A stretch of 64,000 nucleotides of DNA. Source: Sphagnum compactum. Taxonomy: Eukaryota; Bryophyta; Sphagnopsida; Sphagnales. The stretch spans positions 13,955,118-14,019,117 of the forward strand of contig OZ234503.1 in the NCBI GenBank assembly GCA_965153455.1. The letters run 5' to 3'. The notes beneath the pieces were generated by a model. It saw nothing but the letters and a program-made list of their open reading frames with translations. It was not told the DNA's origin and made no database searches. Positions 1-12,364 of this stretch are shown piece after piece (position 1 is the first letter of the stretch; every line of letters starts with the position of its first letter). The position numbers and the translations under genes were made by a program.

Positions 1-3000
1 TGGAATATATTTTAATAGTTAAATAAACCCTTAAATTTTAATTGAAGCTTCACTTTGAAAATTTGAAGAAGAGATAAGATTAATGGTAAAGGAGATGGAA
101 TTTTATCAATTTAATAATACCACACTTGAACAAACTTAACTATCATTTATCATCAACTAGGTTTTTTTATTTGAATAATTTACTTATTTTTCCCAATTCT
201 TTCCACCAATTTTTCATTTTTGTGGCAAAATGTGTTATTACATTAAGTGACTTATTCAAAAAAAAAATTGGGTAGCAAAGCCTTCTAAAATATCTATCTA
301 AAATAAAATTGACCACAATCTCTCATGACATTTTTATGACCTAGCTACAATATCATGTAAAAAATCAAATTGAGATTGTGCATAAAAAATAAACATAATT
401 TGCAAAAAATCATATATTATATTACACTTTTACAAATTATTCTTCTAAAATAAATCATAAAAATAATTTTTCATTATAGCAATAAATATGTCTTTGACTA
501 TTTAATTAAATATGATGGCAATTGCTAACGGGATTTTTTTCTTCCCATTTAAGGTTAATTCACCTTTAGATTTTTCAACAATATGTACATACAACACACA
601 AAATAAAACTAAAACTACTACAAATCCTAAATTAATATGTACACAAATTACTCAAGCTTGAAGGAAATAGGCTGAAAAAAAATGATTTTTGTTCCATAAT
701 TGAAGAATGAAACACATAATCATGAATGAAATCCAAAAAGTCCCCCAATAGGTCTGTCTTCGTAATTTTATACTAGCCATTTCAAAATATAACAATCATA
801 ACTGACCATTGTAAACAGTCATTAGCCAATATTTAGACTAATAGTTCAAATTTTCAAAAAATACACCCTACCTAACTACTTGTTCAACTACTAGTTCTGT
901 CAAGTACAAGTTCTACAAATTACATGTTGACCAACATGTCAACCTATCTTCTTGACCCAATCATTACCTACCAAGTTTAGTAATTGGTTAGGTTAAAACT
1001 ACAAGTTAGGTTAAATAATAGGTTAAGACATTTTGTTAGTCTTAACAACATGTATACATTATCAACCTATTACCAAATATGGGTAATAACAACCCTTACA
1101 TATTAATAGATGTACATCCATTCACAAATTGAACCCTTTTGTTGTCTCTTTATAATATAATGTGAAATAATATTAATCTAATAAAAGTATTAAATCTGCA
1201 TGTGTGAATAGAGTGTACTCACACTAACAAGAGATGTGGCAAGTGTATCATCTGTTTAATTTTTCATGTTTAAAAGTGGTAATTTAAATTGGTCTTAAAA
1301 ATATTATTTTTATATATAATAAACATGTTCATAATATATCATTTGAACATGTGAATTAATTTGAAAAATATTTGATGAATAAAAAGCTCTCAAAAGCACT
1401 CATTAAGCACAAAACATTTGTTTTTTAGGGTTTAAAGGATTTATAAATAGATTTCAAAACTTTTGAAAATTACATACATTTTGAAATCTTTTACATAAAA
1501 CTTGACATAATAATATTTTAAAAAAGTTTAAGATTTTTGAAGATTTTTTTTTAAAATCTAAAGAATATTCCTTTGAAACAATCCCAAAAGCACACAGGTG
1601 CAGCTCATGTTATCATGTTTGCACTTAACAACCCTATGAATAAAATAAACAACTTCAGAGTATTAAGTTAGACTTATTAGTTGAGTTGAGTTTTTTTTAT
1701 AGAAATTGAATGAATATAAAATTGTGATTCAATTCATCAAAATATTAGAACACATGCATGTACATTCTAAGCCATGTTCACTAGTGAGTCCACAAAATAA
1801 GGTTAAAATAACATTTAATTTCATAATCATGTATTAGATTCTAGAACAAATGTCCAATCAAAATTTTTTTTAAAAAAAATCAAATGTTTATAAAAGTCTA
1901 TGAACCATTTTTTTTACTTTTGTGATTTTTGGCTAGTTTTCAATTTCTATCTTCATTAATTTATGCTAAAAATGAGTGTATAACTTTAGGGATTTTGGTA
2001 GTCAAGCTTCAAGAAAAAAATCATTTTTCTTAAAATTGTCAAATTTTACATCAAGTTCCAATAACTAATAACCAACAATATAGAAGTATGCATATAAAGT
2101 TTATACAAGTTCATATTTCAATGTTTATTATTGAATTTGGTTAAATTTATTTCTATCCATCAGCCCCATTCAAGCTACATCATAAAATATTATATGAATC
2201 ATGACCCTAAGTTCTAAAAATCTATACACACGCATATCCAAAATTATCATCAATGTTTTAATATTCAAAGGTTTTGGGTTCACAATGAATGACAATTTTG
2301 TGAATTTCAACTTATTGTTGTCATTCACATGAAGGAGAATAATTTGAAATGGATGGTTAAAATTCAGGGTGAAAGCACACTACAAGAAGGCCAAAAATAT
2401 TGTCACATTGTATTGTTTTCCAGGGGTGTCCGTGTTTGAACTTGAACCATGGTAATATTGGAGCATATTTTTTCAAACTTTTTACATAATATGTTAGATT
2501 ATAGCACAAGAATTCAATTGCAAAGAAATTTTTTTTCCCAGCTTATATTGTGAGGTTCCAAAGTACATTTGTGGCAAAAATATATATGTCACTATGTACT
2601 AAAAAATGCAAATATATTCAAAAAATGATTAACATGATTTTTAATCTTTGTGAAATTTCTAGCATCTATTAAATATCATGATTCCATATGATTGGAATAA
2701 GTTTGTGAACCATGTGAAGAGTCTGATAATTATCATATCACAAATGGGTGTTTTTGGGGGTTATGACCATAAGTATGTGGTAGATTATCATTTTGACAAA
2801 CTATCACTTTCAAATGGAAGATGAAAAGATATGTGAGGTGGGTGATTTTTTTAATTTTATTTTAGACATTTTTTGGTTGACTAATTCAAACCCAAACCTA
2901 ATGCAGTCCAAAAAAAAAAACAAGTTCTATTATATTATATATATCCTAAATATATTCAATATTCCTTGAATTCAAGCTTTTACAATTTATTTACTTATTT

Positions 3001-3301
3001 CAAATAATATTAGATATCATTAACTATATATGATATAATATATGATATATATGATATATATATATTAGATATAATATTTTGATATTGTGAAAATCAAAAT
3101 ATCAAACCCAAACACCAAAACTGAAACCCAAAATTAAATGCAATACATTTTGCAAAAATATAATTTACATACATGTCATGAAAGTGCCCAAAGTGGCCCC
3201 CGAGTGTGTTTTCACCATTAAAAAACATCACATTTACCCTAATGTGTTTTTACCCACATTATTAGCTGATGTGAACATTTACATTTATCAAAAATGATTT
3301 G
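1..3301. other. AT-rich spacer, no gene recognised
   Basis: Very AT-rich DNA with many homopolymer runs and stops in all frames. I see no coding exon, transposase motif or RNA gene. An AT microsatellite built from ATAT/GATATA words lies near 2935-3075. A small stem, TTAAGAC/GTCTTAA with a 9-base loop, lies near 1023-1045. The 3' untranslated region of the neighbouring minus-strand gene should lie in the last few hundred bases, but no clear polyadenylation signal stands out. Confidence 0.5.
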
Positions 3302-5822
3302 CTAGAATTGACATCTCCCATCCTTACAAAAAAAGATACTAATCTGAAAAGTATTTTGTTGCAATGCTTGAGGGACTTCAACCTCACTAGGGTGGCTAGG
3401 GCTTGGGGATGGTACTAATGACAATTTTTGGGGGGATGTTTGAGTAAACACAGTATTAATAAATGCTATTCCTGTCAACCCATAGGAGTATTCTTTAGTT
3501 TCCAAGTTGAATTGGATTCCTGACACCACTGAAAGCGGAACGCCATCCGTTGATGTGAGTGATGTGCGTTGCCCCACAATCTGCAATATAGTTACTTGCA
3601 TAATGTTAATTTTATAATCTCAAGTTCATGGCACGAATTTGCTCGATATGAACAAAACTCAAATCATAATATTGCAAGATTCAAATTTTAAAACAAAGGG
3701 TCACAAAGAACAAACTTTCAACAAAGTATTATAAACCATGTCCGAATTTTAGCCCTTGAATACATGATGCATCAAAAGCTTATGTATGCCAATTATAATA
3801 TGATTCAACAATCCAAATGATTAAACAATTTGGAACTTTAACACTAAAAATGTTATTATCCATTTTGGAACCAAAATACTTGCAACAAATCGCAACTTAA
3901 ATGTTGAAGCGCAACAACTTCACAAATATATTTGTACAAGTAATTGGGCTCACAACCTTCAAAGCATTTACAAGAATTTTTTTTAGAATTCCTTATGAAA
4001 TCATCAAGAAAAACTTGAATCCCCCATGCAAACGTGAAATGGTTTGTTTAACAATGGGAAAACACAATGATCCTTTTGTTTCACAATGGAAAATTAAAAC
4101 AAAACATTGAAATAATATCGCTACCACAATTCCACTTCCCCTATGTTTTGTTAATTCAACTTTAATTTGTCAAAGGTTTCCATTCTTTTCCCTACAAGGA
4201 ATGCCAAAAAAAAATCTTGTGAATGTGTGTGCACTCAAGAAATGAATTTCTATGAAATTTTTAAATCTAGAAAAAACTTGAAGAAAATTACATCTTTGAT
4301 CAAGTGCTATGGGGTAACTTCACAAACAAATGCACACAAAAAAATGCACAAGTGAGCTTGGCTTGATCACCTCTTTCATAGCAATACATACTCAAAATAG
4401 ATGCACAAACAACAAATTGAGTCGAAACTAGCTTCATAGCAATAAATATTCAAACTATTTTCAAACTAAATACATTGTGTTGTTGTACTTCTAGAATTTT
4501 GTGGGTGTACTGAATAACCTTGACCAAAATTGAAAAGCACAAAACAAATTCATGACAATTACACACCAATCATCACATTCAAATTACATTCCAAAGCTTC
4601 TTTAACAATAAATTGTGCATCATGTCAATTCCATTGCATGCAAAAAACGATAAAGATGGCAAATGTGAAATATGATGCAAAAGTTAGTAATTGAAAACAA
4701 CTCATGAACATATGACAGATGAAGTCAAAATTTTCAAATTCTTACCTCATAGGTGGTGTTGTACGGATTTCCAGAATCAGCATATATGGTAGCAGTTGCA
4801 GTCACATGTAACGTTTCATTTCCATCTTGTAAATATTGACCTTGGAACATACCAAGAACTTTCGATGAAGGGTCAGAAGTTTCCTTGATAACATCAGTCA
4901 CCACAGCCACACTACCCAGTTGCAAATTGCTCAAATCACCTCCAGGTCCTGCCACCAGCAACAAGGTTTGATGCACAAAAAATGTTGAGTTGAAAGATGG
5001 TTTTGAGTACACTACTCCACTTGTAGGGGATGGTGCTGGCGCTTGCGATGGTGATGATGGTGACAATGGTATTGTAGGGCGTGTTGCTGGCGCTTGCGAT
5101 GGTGATGATGGTGACAATGGTGGCAATGATATTGGTGAAATTGGTGGCAACGATATTGGTGATAATGGTGACAATGAGATTGGTGGCAATGACGGTGGTG
5201 ATAATGGTGCCAATGATATAAGTGGTGGCAGCGATGGCGGTGATGATGGTGTCGATGATGACAATGGTGATAATGTTGGTGGCAGAGGTGGTGATGACAA
5301 TGGTGGTGATGAAGGTGATGACAATGGTGGTGACGGTGGTGATGATGGTAGTGGTGGTGACAATGGTGGTGATGGTGGAGATGATGGTAGTGGTGGTGAT
5401 GAAGGTGGTGACGATAGTGGTGGTAATGGTGGTGGTTGTGGCGGCGGCAGCGATGTTGGAGGTGGGACTGATGGTGGTGGTGGCGGTGGGACTGATGGCG
5501 GTGGGACTGATGGTGGTGGTGGCGGTGGGACTGATGGTGGTGGTGGCGGTGTGCCTGATGGTGGTGGTGGCGATGGGACTGATGGTGGTGGTGGCGGTGT
5601 GCCTGATGGTGGTGGTGGCGATGGGACTGATGGTGGTGGTGGCGATGGTGGCGGTGATGGTGGTGGTCGTGATGGTGGTGGTGGTGATGGTGATGATGGT
5701 GATGGTGGTGACGGTGGTGGTGACGACTGTAATGGTGGCGATGGCGACTGACTCATGATGCCGCTGACACAGGCTACCAGAAAGACCCCTGCTATCGGCA
5801 ACATCAGTGGCGACACTGCCAT
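3302..5822 (-). CDS. secreted extensin-like proline-rich protein with C-terminal dirigent-like domain (2 exons)
   Basis: Seen: exon 1 is 5822-4746 and exon 2 is 3580-3302, with a 1165-bp phase-0 intron (GTAAG donor, TTGCAG acceptor), giving 451 aa. The N-terminus MAVSPLMLPIAGVFLVACVSG looks like a signal peptide, so the protein is probably secreted to the cell wall. Residues about 25-270 are Ser-Pro(2-6) repeats as in extensins, passing into AGP-like SPSQAPA, with no Tyr-rich cross-linking motif. From about residue 278 the pattern LGSVAVVTDVI, SSKVLGMFQGQY, YNTTYE, then DGVPLSVVSG and YGLTGIAF across the intron resembles the dirigent/allene-oxide-cyclase-like barrel, whose classical members guide phenoxy-radical coupling. 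Potential N-glycosylation sites include NST, NET and NTT. A tail of about 45 residues after the domain is unfamiliar. The start is the first in-frame ATG; a GTG and TTG just upstream are not used. A TATA-like TTTATAAC lies about 240 bp upstream on the minus strand. The extensin part is clear; the dirigent call is moderate. Confidence 0.65.
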
Positions 5823-6537
5823 GATCAACACTAGCTTCTGACTAGGACCAACTGCTGCTGCTGTTTCTGTCCAAGGACTTCACAAAACTATAGTCTAAGA
5901 ACTCAAAGAGGAAGAACGCTTTTTGACAGCTGAAGAAAATTCCAGTCTAGATAGATAGCCACTGGAATGTGCAGCACTAACTTACTCTTGAACAACAAGT
6001 CCAGAAGAGCTGACAACAAAACAAGGATCAGGCGTCAAGTAGTACTGGAAAGACTCTGGTGTTATAAATTGCTGCAATCAGAGCACAAAAAGGCCTTTTA
6101 TTTAATAGAGGAGCGATGGTCTGCACAAGATGTGCAACAGGCACTGTACCCTTCATTCGCCTTGCTACTTCCTCTGACTTTGAGCATCCCTTTTTACTGG
6201 CGAAATTTCGCCAAAAAGCGAATTAAAAAAATGAAAAACTCGAAGATGATTGGATTCCTCAGAGAATACCCTTAAAGAATCGGTACTCCCTCACGATTAA
6301 TATTCGACCAGATTACTCAGATGCTTGTACGTAGGAAAAAAAAGGGTGAGAGAGATAAGCTGCAATCTGAAACGAACAATAATGGGTCACCAATTTCATT
6401 AGCCTGAACGAATCTTAGGCCCTCGAAGTCAATTGGGTGTTGACTTTAATACCATATGGAAGCTTATAGCTGCAGCCCACACGCCATCTCCCTCGAATTT
6501 CACTAGCAACCTCGTTCTGCATTGTTTTTTTATGGTT
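5823..6537. other. 5' flank of the extensin-dirigent gene
   Basis: Presumed leader and promoter of the minus-strand gene ending at 5822. A TATA-like element (minus strand AATTTATAAC, 6060-6069) is the only recognisable core-promoter word. A short inverted word, GGCGAAATTTCGCC, lies near 6199. No other gene is visible here. Confidence 0.3.
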
Positions 6538-7999
6538 CTAATTCAGTAAAGAGGTTCCGTGTCCCCCTCCCCACTTGGGGTTCCTCCCGAATTTCAGAAG
6601 CGGTTTCCCGCGTTTCACACTAGGGAATGGGCCCAGTACGTGACGTACGCCGCCTGTTCGATTCTGCCAGGCGAGCCTGCCTGGACAAGCCTTGCCCATA
6701 GACCACCCCCGGCAGGTGCTCAGTATGTGACCCTGCACAGTAAAATTGGATGAAGAAAAGTCAAAATATGCCCGTTTGGGTTGGCTGCTGAATGGCAGAG
6801 CAAAGCTCAGTACATACATAAAAGAGTGTAATAAATATGATCTAACTGGTGATCATTGTTTGCGATTGACCAATCATAATGATTTCTCCACGTGGTTTGA
6901 TATTAGTAGTCCCCCCCCCCCCACCAATTTGGAGACTGAATGCAAAAAAGGAGAGGAGAGTGACAAAATTGGGCACTAGATCAGCTCCAGTTACTAGTTT
7001 GGGGAGCCAATTTGGCCACTAGTACCTTTTACGTTTTATGGTCACAAGGATGTTGCTGACATGTCTTCTGTCACTGGAGCCAGTTTTCCAGTTCAAATTG
7101 TATCATGGAACCTGATGAACCTCTTGCGTCGAGGTTATTGTGGCTCTTGAGGTGCCTATCAGGAATTTGGGCAAGCCCAGTACGATGAGTTAGAATTCTG
7201 AAATTTTCTAGTGATTTGGACAAATGGGAATGTGGATTTTGAACAATGGTTAGGTCAGGTAGGCCTATCCAGTACTATAGACCCTGTCCATACATTTCCA
7301 AAGACCAACCAGTTTGGCAAAGTGGACTTGGGAAACAGGTACAGTGAACTTGGCAAAATACCCGAGCAAATGGTATTTCCATACCCCCCCCATCTCATGG
7401 GTAGGTCCCAGTTAAGGAGTGTCAAAGTAGTGTCATGGAAAATCATACTTAAGCTCAAGGGCCCTTGGTCTTTTCATCCTGGTCAGAGGTGAAGTTAGTA
7501 ATTTAGGATAATTGATAATAAAATTGATGCAATCTTTTGCCATAGGAGAATTATAACAATAAAGGTTAAAGATCCGGAAGGGGCACAATGCGTAATGTTG
7601 GAAATGGGTGCTTCATAAACAAGATGCCAATTCATGAGAACTAATTGAACAAGAAGAGAAGGGCCTTGAACTCATGTGAGCTCCTTGTGTTAACATGACT
7701 TTAGACATGAGTTCTGCACTTCAAAATCAAAATCCCCAATTCAATTGAAAATATTTTTTTTTTGGGGGTTCTTTGAGTGATTAGTCATAATTGACATAAT
7801 GAATCATGACAACAAAGGAAAAAGATAAGGTCCAGTGTCCTGGATGTTGAAATGGGTAAAATTCAGAACAGAGGTTTTTTTCCTGGATATCTTTGTTTTC
7901 CTAAGCTGGCGACATAATCAGTAATTTTGGGTTTCTGGTCATAAAATTTAGATTTTTTTTTGGGCTTGAATAGCCAAGTTTCTACATCAGATTTTTGGT
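6538..7999. other. intergenic, GC-rich patch then low-complexity DNA
   Basis: Positions about 6540-6740 are clearly GC-richer than the flanks and hold short open frames on both strands that match nothing I know. A 12-base C run lies near 6910. Around 7545-7610 and 7795-7855 there is a degenerate direct repeat (AACAATAAAGGTTAAAGAT... versus AACAAAGGAAAAAGAT..., both ending GAAATGGGT). No supported gene. Confidence 0.35.
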
Positions 8000-9495
8000 A
8001 TGTACCCAACAAATAGAAGGATCCTTAACTGTTTTCACCTTCATATTTTGTTGATAGCCAAATTTGGCTAATGGATGATCACAACTTGTGCTGCATCATA
8101 AATTTGGGAAAAAATCGCTTCAGAAATCATTTAAATGTCTTCAACCATTTTTGCAACTAATGGCATGTACATTGACATAACACGTTTTGCCAAACTAAGC
8201 ATGTTCATCTAACATGTTTTGACATTCCATAAAATCTTGCTCCCTTTCGTCTTCATCAAATTTACAAGCTTTGGAAACTCAATGTGCCTTTTGGGGCTAT
8301 GAAAAAAAATAAAAATAAAGCGACTAGAGCAAATTTTCTATGCATTTCACAATAGGGATCGGAGATAAGATTTGCACTGCTAAATTGGTGCAATGTGTCA
8401 TGCAATGAATGCTTTCCAAATGGGGGGCCAACTTATTTTGGATTTAGCAAATAACACCATTTTGCACCCCCTAAAAAACATTGACACTGTCATCCCCAAA
8501 GGACATCAATTTTCCAGCAACATTTACATTAGAGACACCCCCCCCCTTTTTTTTAGAGCACCTATAATAACCTTAATTAAATTATTTGAGTTCCCACCCT
8601 CAATGACTTGCTCTAAAAAAATAAGAACAGGCAAGCGACACCAATTTTGGACCACATAACAGTGAATTGAAATCCATGATTGGTTATCAATCGTTGTGAT
8701 TTCATCACAAGAAAGGGCAAGATATCTCGAACTTGCAATGACTTCTTTCATATTTTTAATCATTTTTTTATGTAAACATTTGACCATAACCCAACCAGCA
8801 GAGTCATTCCAATGATTCTTTGGTTTCATGGGAACATTCAGAAAAGAAAATAACGATTTCATAGCTTCAAACTCCAACATAGGTTTGCCATGTTGTAGTA
8901 GATGAAAAATAGTGGCAAATTATTGCCTTTTTCTTCCTCTCTCCCCCTTCAAACCTCCTTGAATCACATGTTCAACAATTGTGATACAATTTTGTCGAGA
9001 ATAGGTTACCTCATTTTTTGCATGATTACATTTTTTGTTGACGTAAAATTCCCCTTGCTTTTTACCCAAATTTGGCATGTCTCAAATTGCCTTAGTTTTT
9101 CCTACATGTTTTTCAAGAGTGTCAAATTTCAGCCCCAAAATCACATCCTTCCCCTTTGCAATTGAATAAACAATGCACTTAACACGATGGATTTCACCGA
9201 AATAACTTTTTAACATTTTGGCCCAGGGAAACTCAACCCATATTTCTCTACACTTGCAAGAAACATCGTAGTTTCTTTTTTGCTTCTTCAACATGAGTTT
9301 GTTAATCTCCTCTGGGAGAACATGGACCTTAGACAAGTCAAGTGCAAAAGGAACGAAAGTTGATAGTCTACCCGAACACACCAATTGCATTATTGGGTTG
9401 CTACGACTTGAATCCAAGCTTGATTCCACTTTGTTACCACTAGAGCTTACCTCAGAAGATGGCACTGCTTGAGGTGGGAAAACAAGAGGAGACAA
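8000..9495 (-). pseudogene. decayed hAT-type transposase (TTF/BED-finger, DUF4371-like)
   Basis: Reading the minus strand from 9495 downward gives broken but collinear transposase pieces. They run from KCREIWVEFPWAKML and KGKDVILGLKFDTLEKH (about 9290-9100), through GEFYVNKKCNHAKNEVTY and a basic GERGRKRQ followed by a stop (about 8900), to NHWNDSAGWVMVK, LALSCDEITTIDNQSW and HCYVVQNW (8880-8524). After frame changes near 8524 come MSFGDDSVNVF, LAPHLESIHCM and TNLAVQILS. The order (N-terminal zinc finger, DEITTIDNQSW core, FGDDSVNVF, HC.TH.TNLAVQ) is that of hAT transposases related to plant TTF-finger/DUF4371 proteins. At least two in-frame stops and two frameshifts mean it is dead. The C-terminal dimerisation part is not found. 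Terminal repeats and a target-site duplication were not identified. Confidence 0.65.
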
Positions 9496-10229
9496 ATCAA
9501 CAAGATCAGCTTTGAAAACAAAGGTAACACATTATCTATTGTTTTGTGCTTCCCTATCGGTGCCATCAAAAATTACATTATTCATTAACATCTAACACAC
9601 AATAGAAATTTGAAATCTCTAGAACAACAAACTACCAAATGTACACAACAGAAAAAAATGTTCCAAAACAATTGAACACATTGTGCAGTGTGCTCAAGTG
9701 ATCATTGACAATAATCTCCAGATAGATGAAAACAAAAATGAAGGTAACTACAAAGGTCCCAGTGCACATTGCATACCTAATTTATTGTATTTGAATTTGA
9801 TGATTGCATCAATTTGGTGACGATGAATGCACACCCACCACTACAAACCACCACTATGCTTCATAATCACAAGTCTTTCATTGTTGTAGCTTCAACTTCT
9901 AGCACTCATTGTTGGAAGTGCCGATAGTTGGAAGTGGTGTTATCCATAGTAATGGTGAATAACAGCATGAAGGTTTCATGTCTTGTTGGCAAAACCTCCA
10001 CTGTCCATGAAAATAATGGGTTATAAACCTAGATCTAATGGTGCAAGGTGGTGATTGTGGTTGCATTTCAACCAACTACAGCAAGCGATTTAGTTTCAGG
10101 TTTACCACATAGTTCGACAATTGAACGCAATGTCACTAATGACATATGGCAATTTTACTTTTTTAAAATTTTTTTTTCCTTTGATAGATTTCGTTGGTCT
10201 TCTTTTTTTTCGTTTTCTGGCAATTTTTC
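9496..10229. other. intergenic, no gene recognised
   Basis: AT-rich stretch between two transposon relics. Codon-like order is absent and stops are frequent in all frames. It may include the 5' part of the hAT relic or the degraded body of the non-LTR relic, but nothing identifiable remains. Confidence 0.35.
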
Positions 10230-11660
10230 GCCAATAGAAAAAGGTTGTCTCAAGGTGACCCATTGCATTTGTGGCCAACCTTTAAATTTTGTGAGGACCC
10301 ACCTTCTTTGTTGTTCCCATGGTGGGGAATGGACTACATCCCACAATGTGGTTCGAGATGTTTTTGTTTCCATTGCAAGATATGCAGGGTTTCATGCTTC
10401 ACATGAGCAAACCCAGATCCTTTTAGATACAATCATAATCAAATGAACCAACAATGATAAAGGATTCAACCACAAATGGGTTTTTTTTTTAACATTTTGA
10501 TTTTTTCATAAAAAAGATTTTTTGTAGGATTGTTTTTACAACATGTTTTTTTAAATATTTATAATCCCCCTAAATTACATTATTTATGTTAACTCTTTTG
10601 AATAAATATGATTTTTTTTTTAATGTACAAATTTTACAAGATTTTATATTTCATCTTTAAAATGATCATAATTTCAAATCATGTTAAAATATGATAATTA
10701 CTTTAAACTTTCGTTTTTTGTATCATACACATTATGACCCATTTACATCTAGCAAATGACTTTTGAAATTTGAAATTTCTGAAATTATATTTTGAATTTT
10801 TAAAAATTTCAAATACCACAATTTTAAAATTATGAGTGTTTTTCATTTGTGGCTGGTTGGCTATCATCATTTCAAAAAGATTCCCATCAAGTTTTTTATA
10901 TTAATAAAGTCCTTAGCCTAGTGGTTTGTAAAACTAATTTTGGATGTTAAAGTTCAAAAATCTTTTACTAAAACCAAAATTCAATTGTTAAAGTAAATTT
11001 TTTAAAAAACATTCTTCAGCACTCATCTAAATTATTTCGCACAAATTTCATTGAGCAACATGACATTAAAGTGGCATTACATAAATATGTTTTAAAAATT
11101 GATAGTTTTTCAGTCATCCAATGTGGTTTTTGGTTTGTTTAATTGTGATCGCACCCTTCCACCCCCTTCCCTTCAATCTTTTTGTCGATGATTTGACATC
11201 ATGTTGTCAACTAATGACATTCGCACCTTGGCTAACATGGTCATTATCAATCCCACCCAAATACACTTGGTTTTTTTGAGTTGCTTCATCTCATGAGGTG
11301 GTCACAATGGTAGCAATTCAAGCAAAGGAAGGATTTTATCATGATCAACACCCAACAAACATGTTTCTTCTCCTTGCCAATAGAGGTTTTTTGGTGCTTA
11401 CACCAAGAAGTGGACAATTTTTTCACCAATGTGCTAGCATGGTACAATTAGCAAAGGGCATTGGTGGCCCTCCTTTGGCAATTCTATGTGCTTTCTATAG
11501 GCAAAGAAGTGTCAATTGCCTTGCAAAGAACACAAGGTGCTTTTCTTCTAAAGCACATCATCATTGAAAGTGAGGGTTCTTCTAGGCTTACTATGCTTTC
11601 AAGTTTCCCTTCCTTTTCCTTCTTCAATATGCTTCTTGCAACTTGTGGGTGGGGGCTTTG
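10230..11660 (+). pseudogene. decayed non-LTR retrotransposon, C-terminal end of reverse-transcriptase ORF
   Basis: Plus-strand translation shows CICGQPLNFVRTHLLCCSHGGEWTT followed by HNVVRDVFVSIARYAGFHASHEQT (about 10275-10420). This is the Cys/His-containing C-terminal segment found after the reverse transcriptase of some plant LINE-like elements. After about 730 bp of unrelated AT-rich DNA the same protein resumes: FDIMLSTNDIRTLANMVIINPT (about 11190-11260), AIQAKEGFYHDQHPTNMF and GGPPLAILCAFYRQR (11310-11500), then VSIALQRTQGAFLL and SSRLTMLSSFPSFSFFNMLLAT in a shifted frame (11505-11650). Stops and frameshifts show it is not functional. The catalytic YADD region lies upstream if it ever existed here and was not found. 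Confidence 0.65.
10445..11160. other. AT-rich insertion inside the non-LTR relic
   Basis: About 700 bp of AT-rich DNA separates two parts of one retrotransposon reading frame (ending ...HEQTQILL and resuming ...FDIMLSTNDIRTL). It holds no open frame or recognisable protein. It could be a MITE-like or other short insertion, or heavily decayed sequence. I did not find clear terminal repeats. Confidence 0.4.
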
Positions 11661-11847
11661 GAACATAATTTGTTCCTTTGCCCCTTTTTTACCCCCTTTG
11701 GGTTTTTGCACTTATGACTTGGACTTGGGTGTTCTCTACTTGTTCTTCCTTTTTCCCCTTTGTTGGGTGCTTTCTTTAATAAAGTTTACCGGGGTTTCAT
11801 CATAATCAATTCCCAAATTTTGGGCCTCAAAAAATAAAACAAGAATA

Positions 11848-12055
11848 TCTAATGTTGCTTTTTCAATTTTGTGATATTGCCACATTGGTGACCATTGACA
11901 AGAGGAATCAGCCAAATTTGGCTACAAGTCAGATTGGAACATAAAAAAATTTAAGAATTCTACTATATTTTGGCAATTTGCTGGAACCTATTGTCTAAAT
12001 ATGACAATTTCAAGAAAAAAATCCTTGAAATCTGATTTTCTTTTGTGGTTCACAT
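11848..12055 (+). repeat. dispersed repeat copy 1, with 14-bp palindrome core
   Basis: This copy aligns over about 170-200 bp with 12365-12550 (same strand) and 51560-51745 (reverse strand). Shared blocks in order are CAATTTTGTGA, GCCACATTGG, ACAAGAGGAAT, the palindrome AGCCAAATTTGGCT (11910-11923), then CTATATTTTGG and TCTAAATATG. It lies just 3' of the non-LTR relic and on its strand, so it may be that element's 3' tail or a SINE that uses it. Confidence 0.6.
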
Positions 12056-12186
12056 GTAGTTGAAGATTTATAAAAAAAAGAGGGCATGAAACTCATTGTG
12101 GTTTCCTTTGGGTTTCTTCACTTTAGTCTTGGAATCTATCCAGACTCCAGAATCTGTCCAGAGTCCAGACTTGTCTCATTGATGAA

Positions 12187-12309
12187 TGTTAACACATATC
12201 CAAGTTGCAGAATATTGTTTGTCAAGTATGTCAACGTAGATCCAAGTTGCAGAATATTGTTTGTCAAGTATGTCAACGCAGATCGAACTTGCAAGAATAT
12301 TGTTGGCAG
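12187..12309 (+). repeat. 42-bp tandem repeat, about 3 copies
   Basis: Units start at 12187, 12229 and 12271. Each contains ATCCAAGTTGCAGAATATTG followed by TTTGTCAAGTATGTCAAC. The first two units are nearly identical; the third is diverged and shortened. The surrounding DNA also has a small direct duplication of CCAGACTCCAGAATCTGTCC-like words at 12139-12172. Confidence 0.75.
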
Positions 12310-12364
12310 GCTCTACCGAGTTGCATAGAACCCGACTATTGATATTAATGCAAATCCACGCGGG

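Noticed and set aside
4990-5758. Long plus-strand Gly/Asp-rich and Val/Met-rich open frames
   Set aside because: They are the antisense of the proline-rich exon; the repeated codons keep all frames open. The minus strand has the signal peptide, splice sites and dirigent-like domain.
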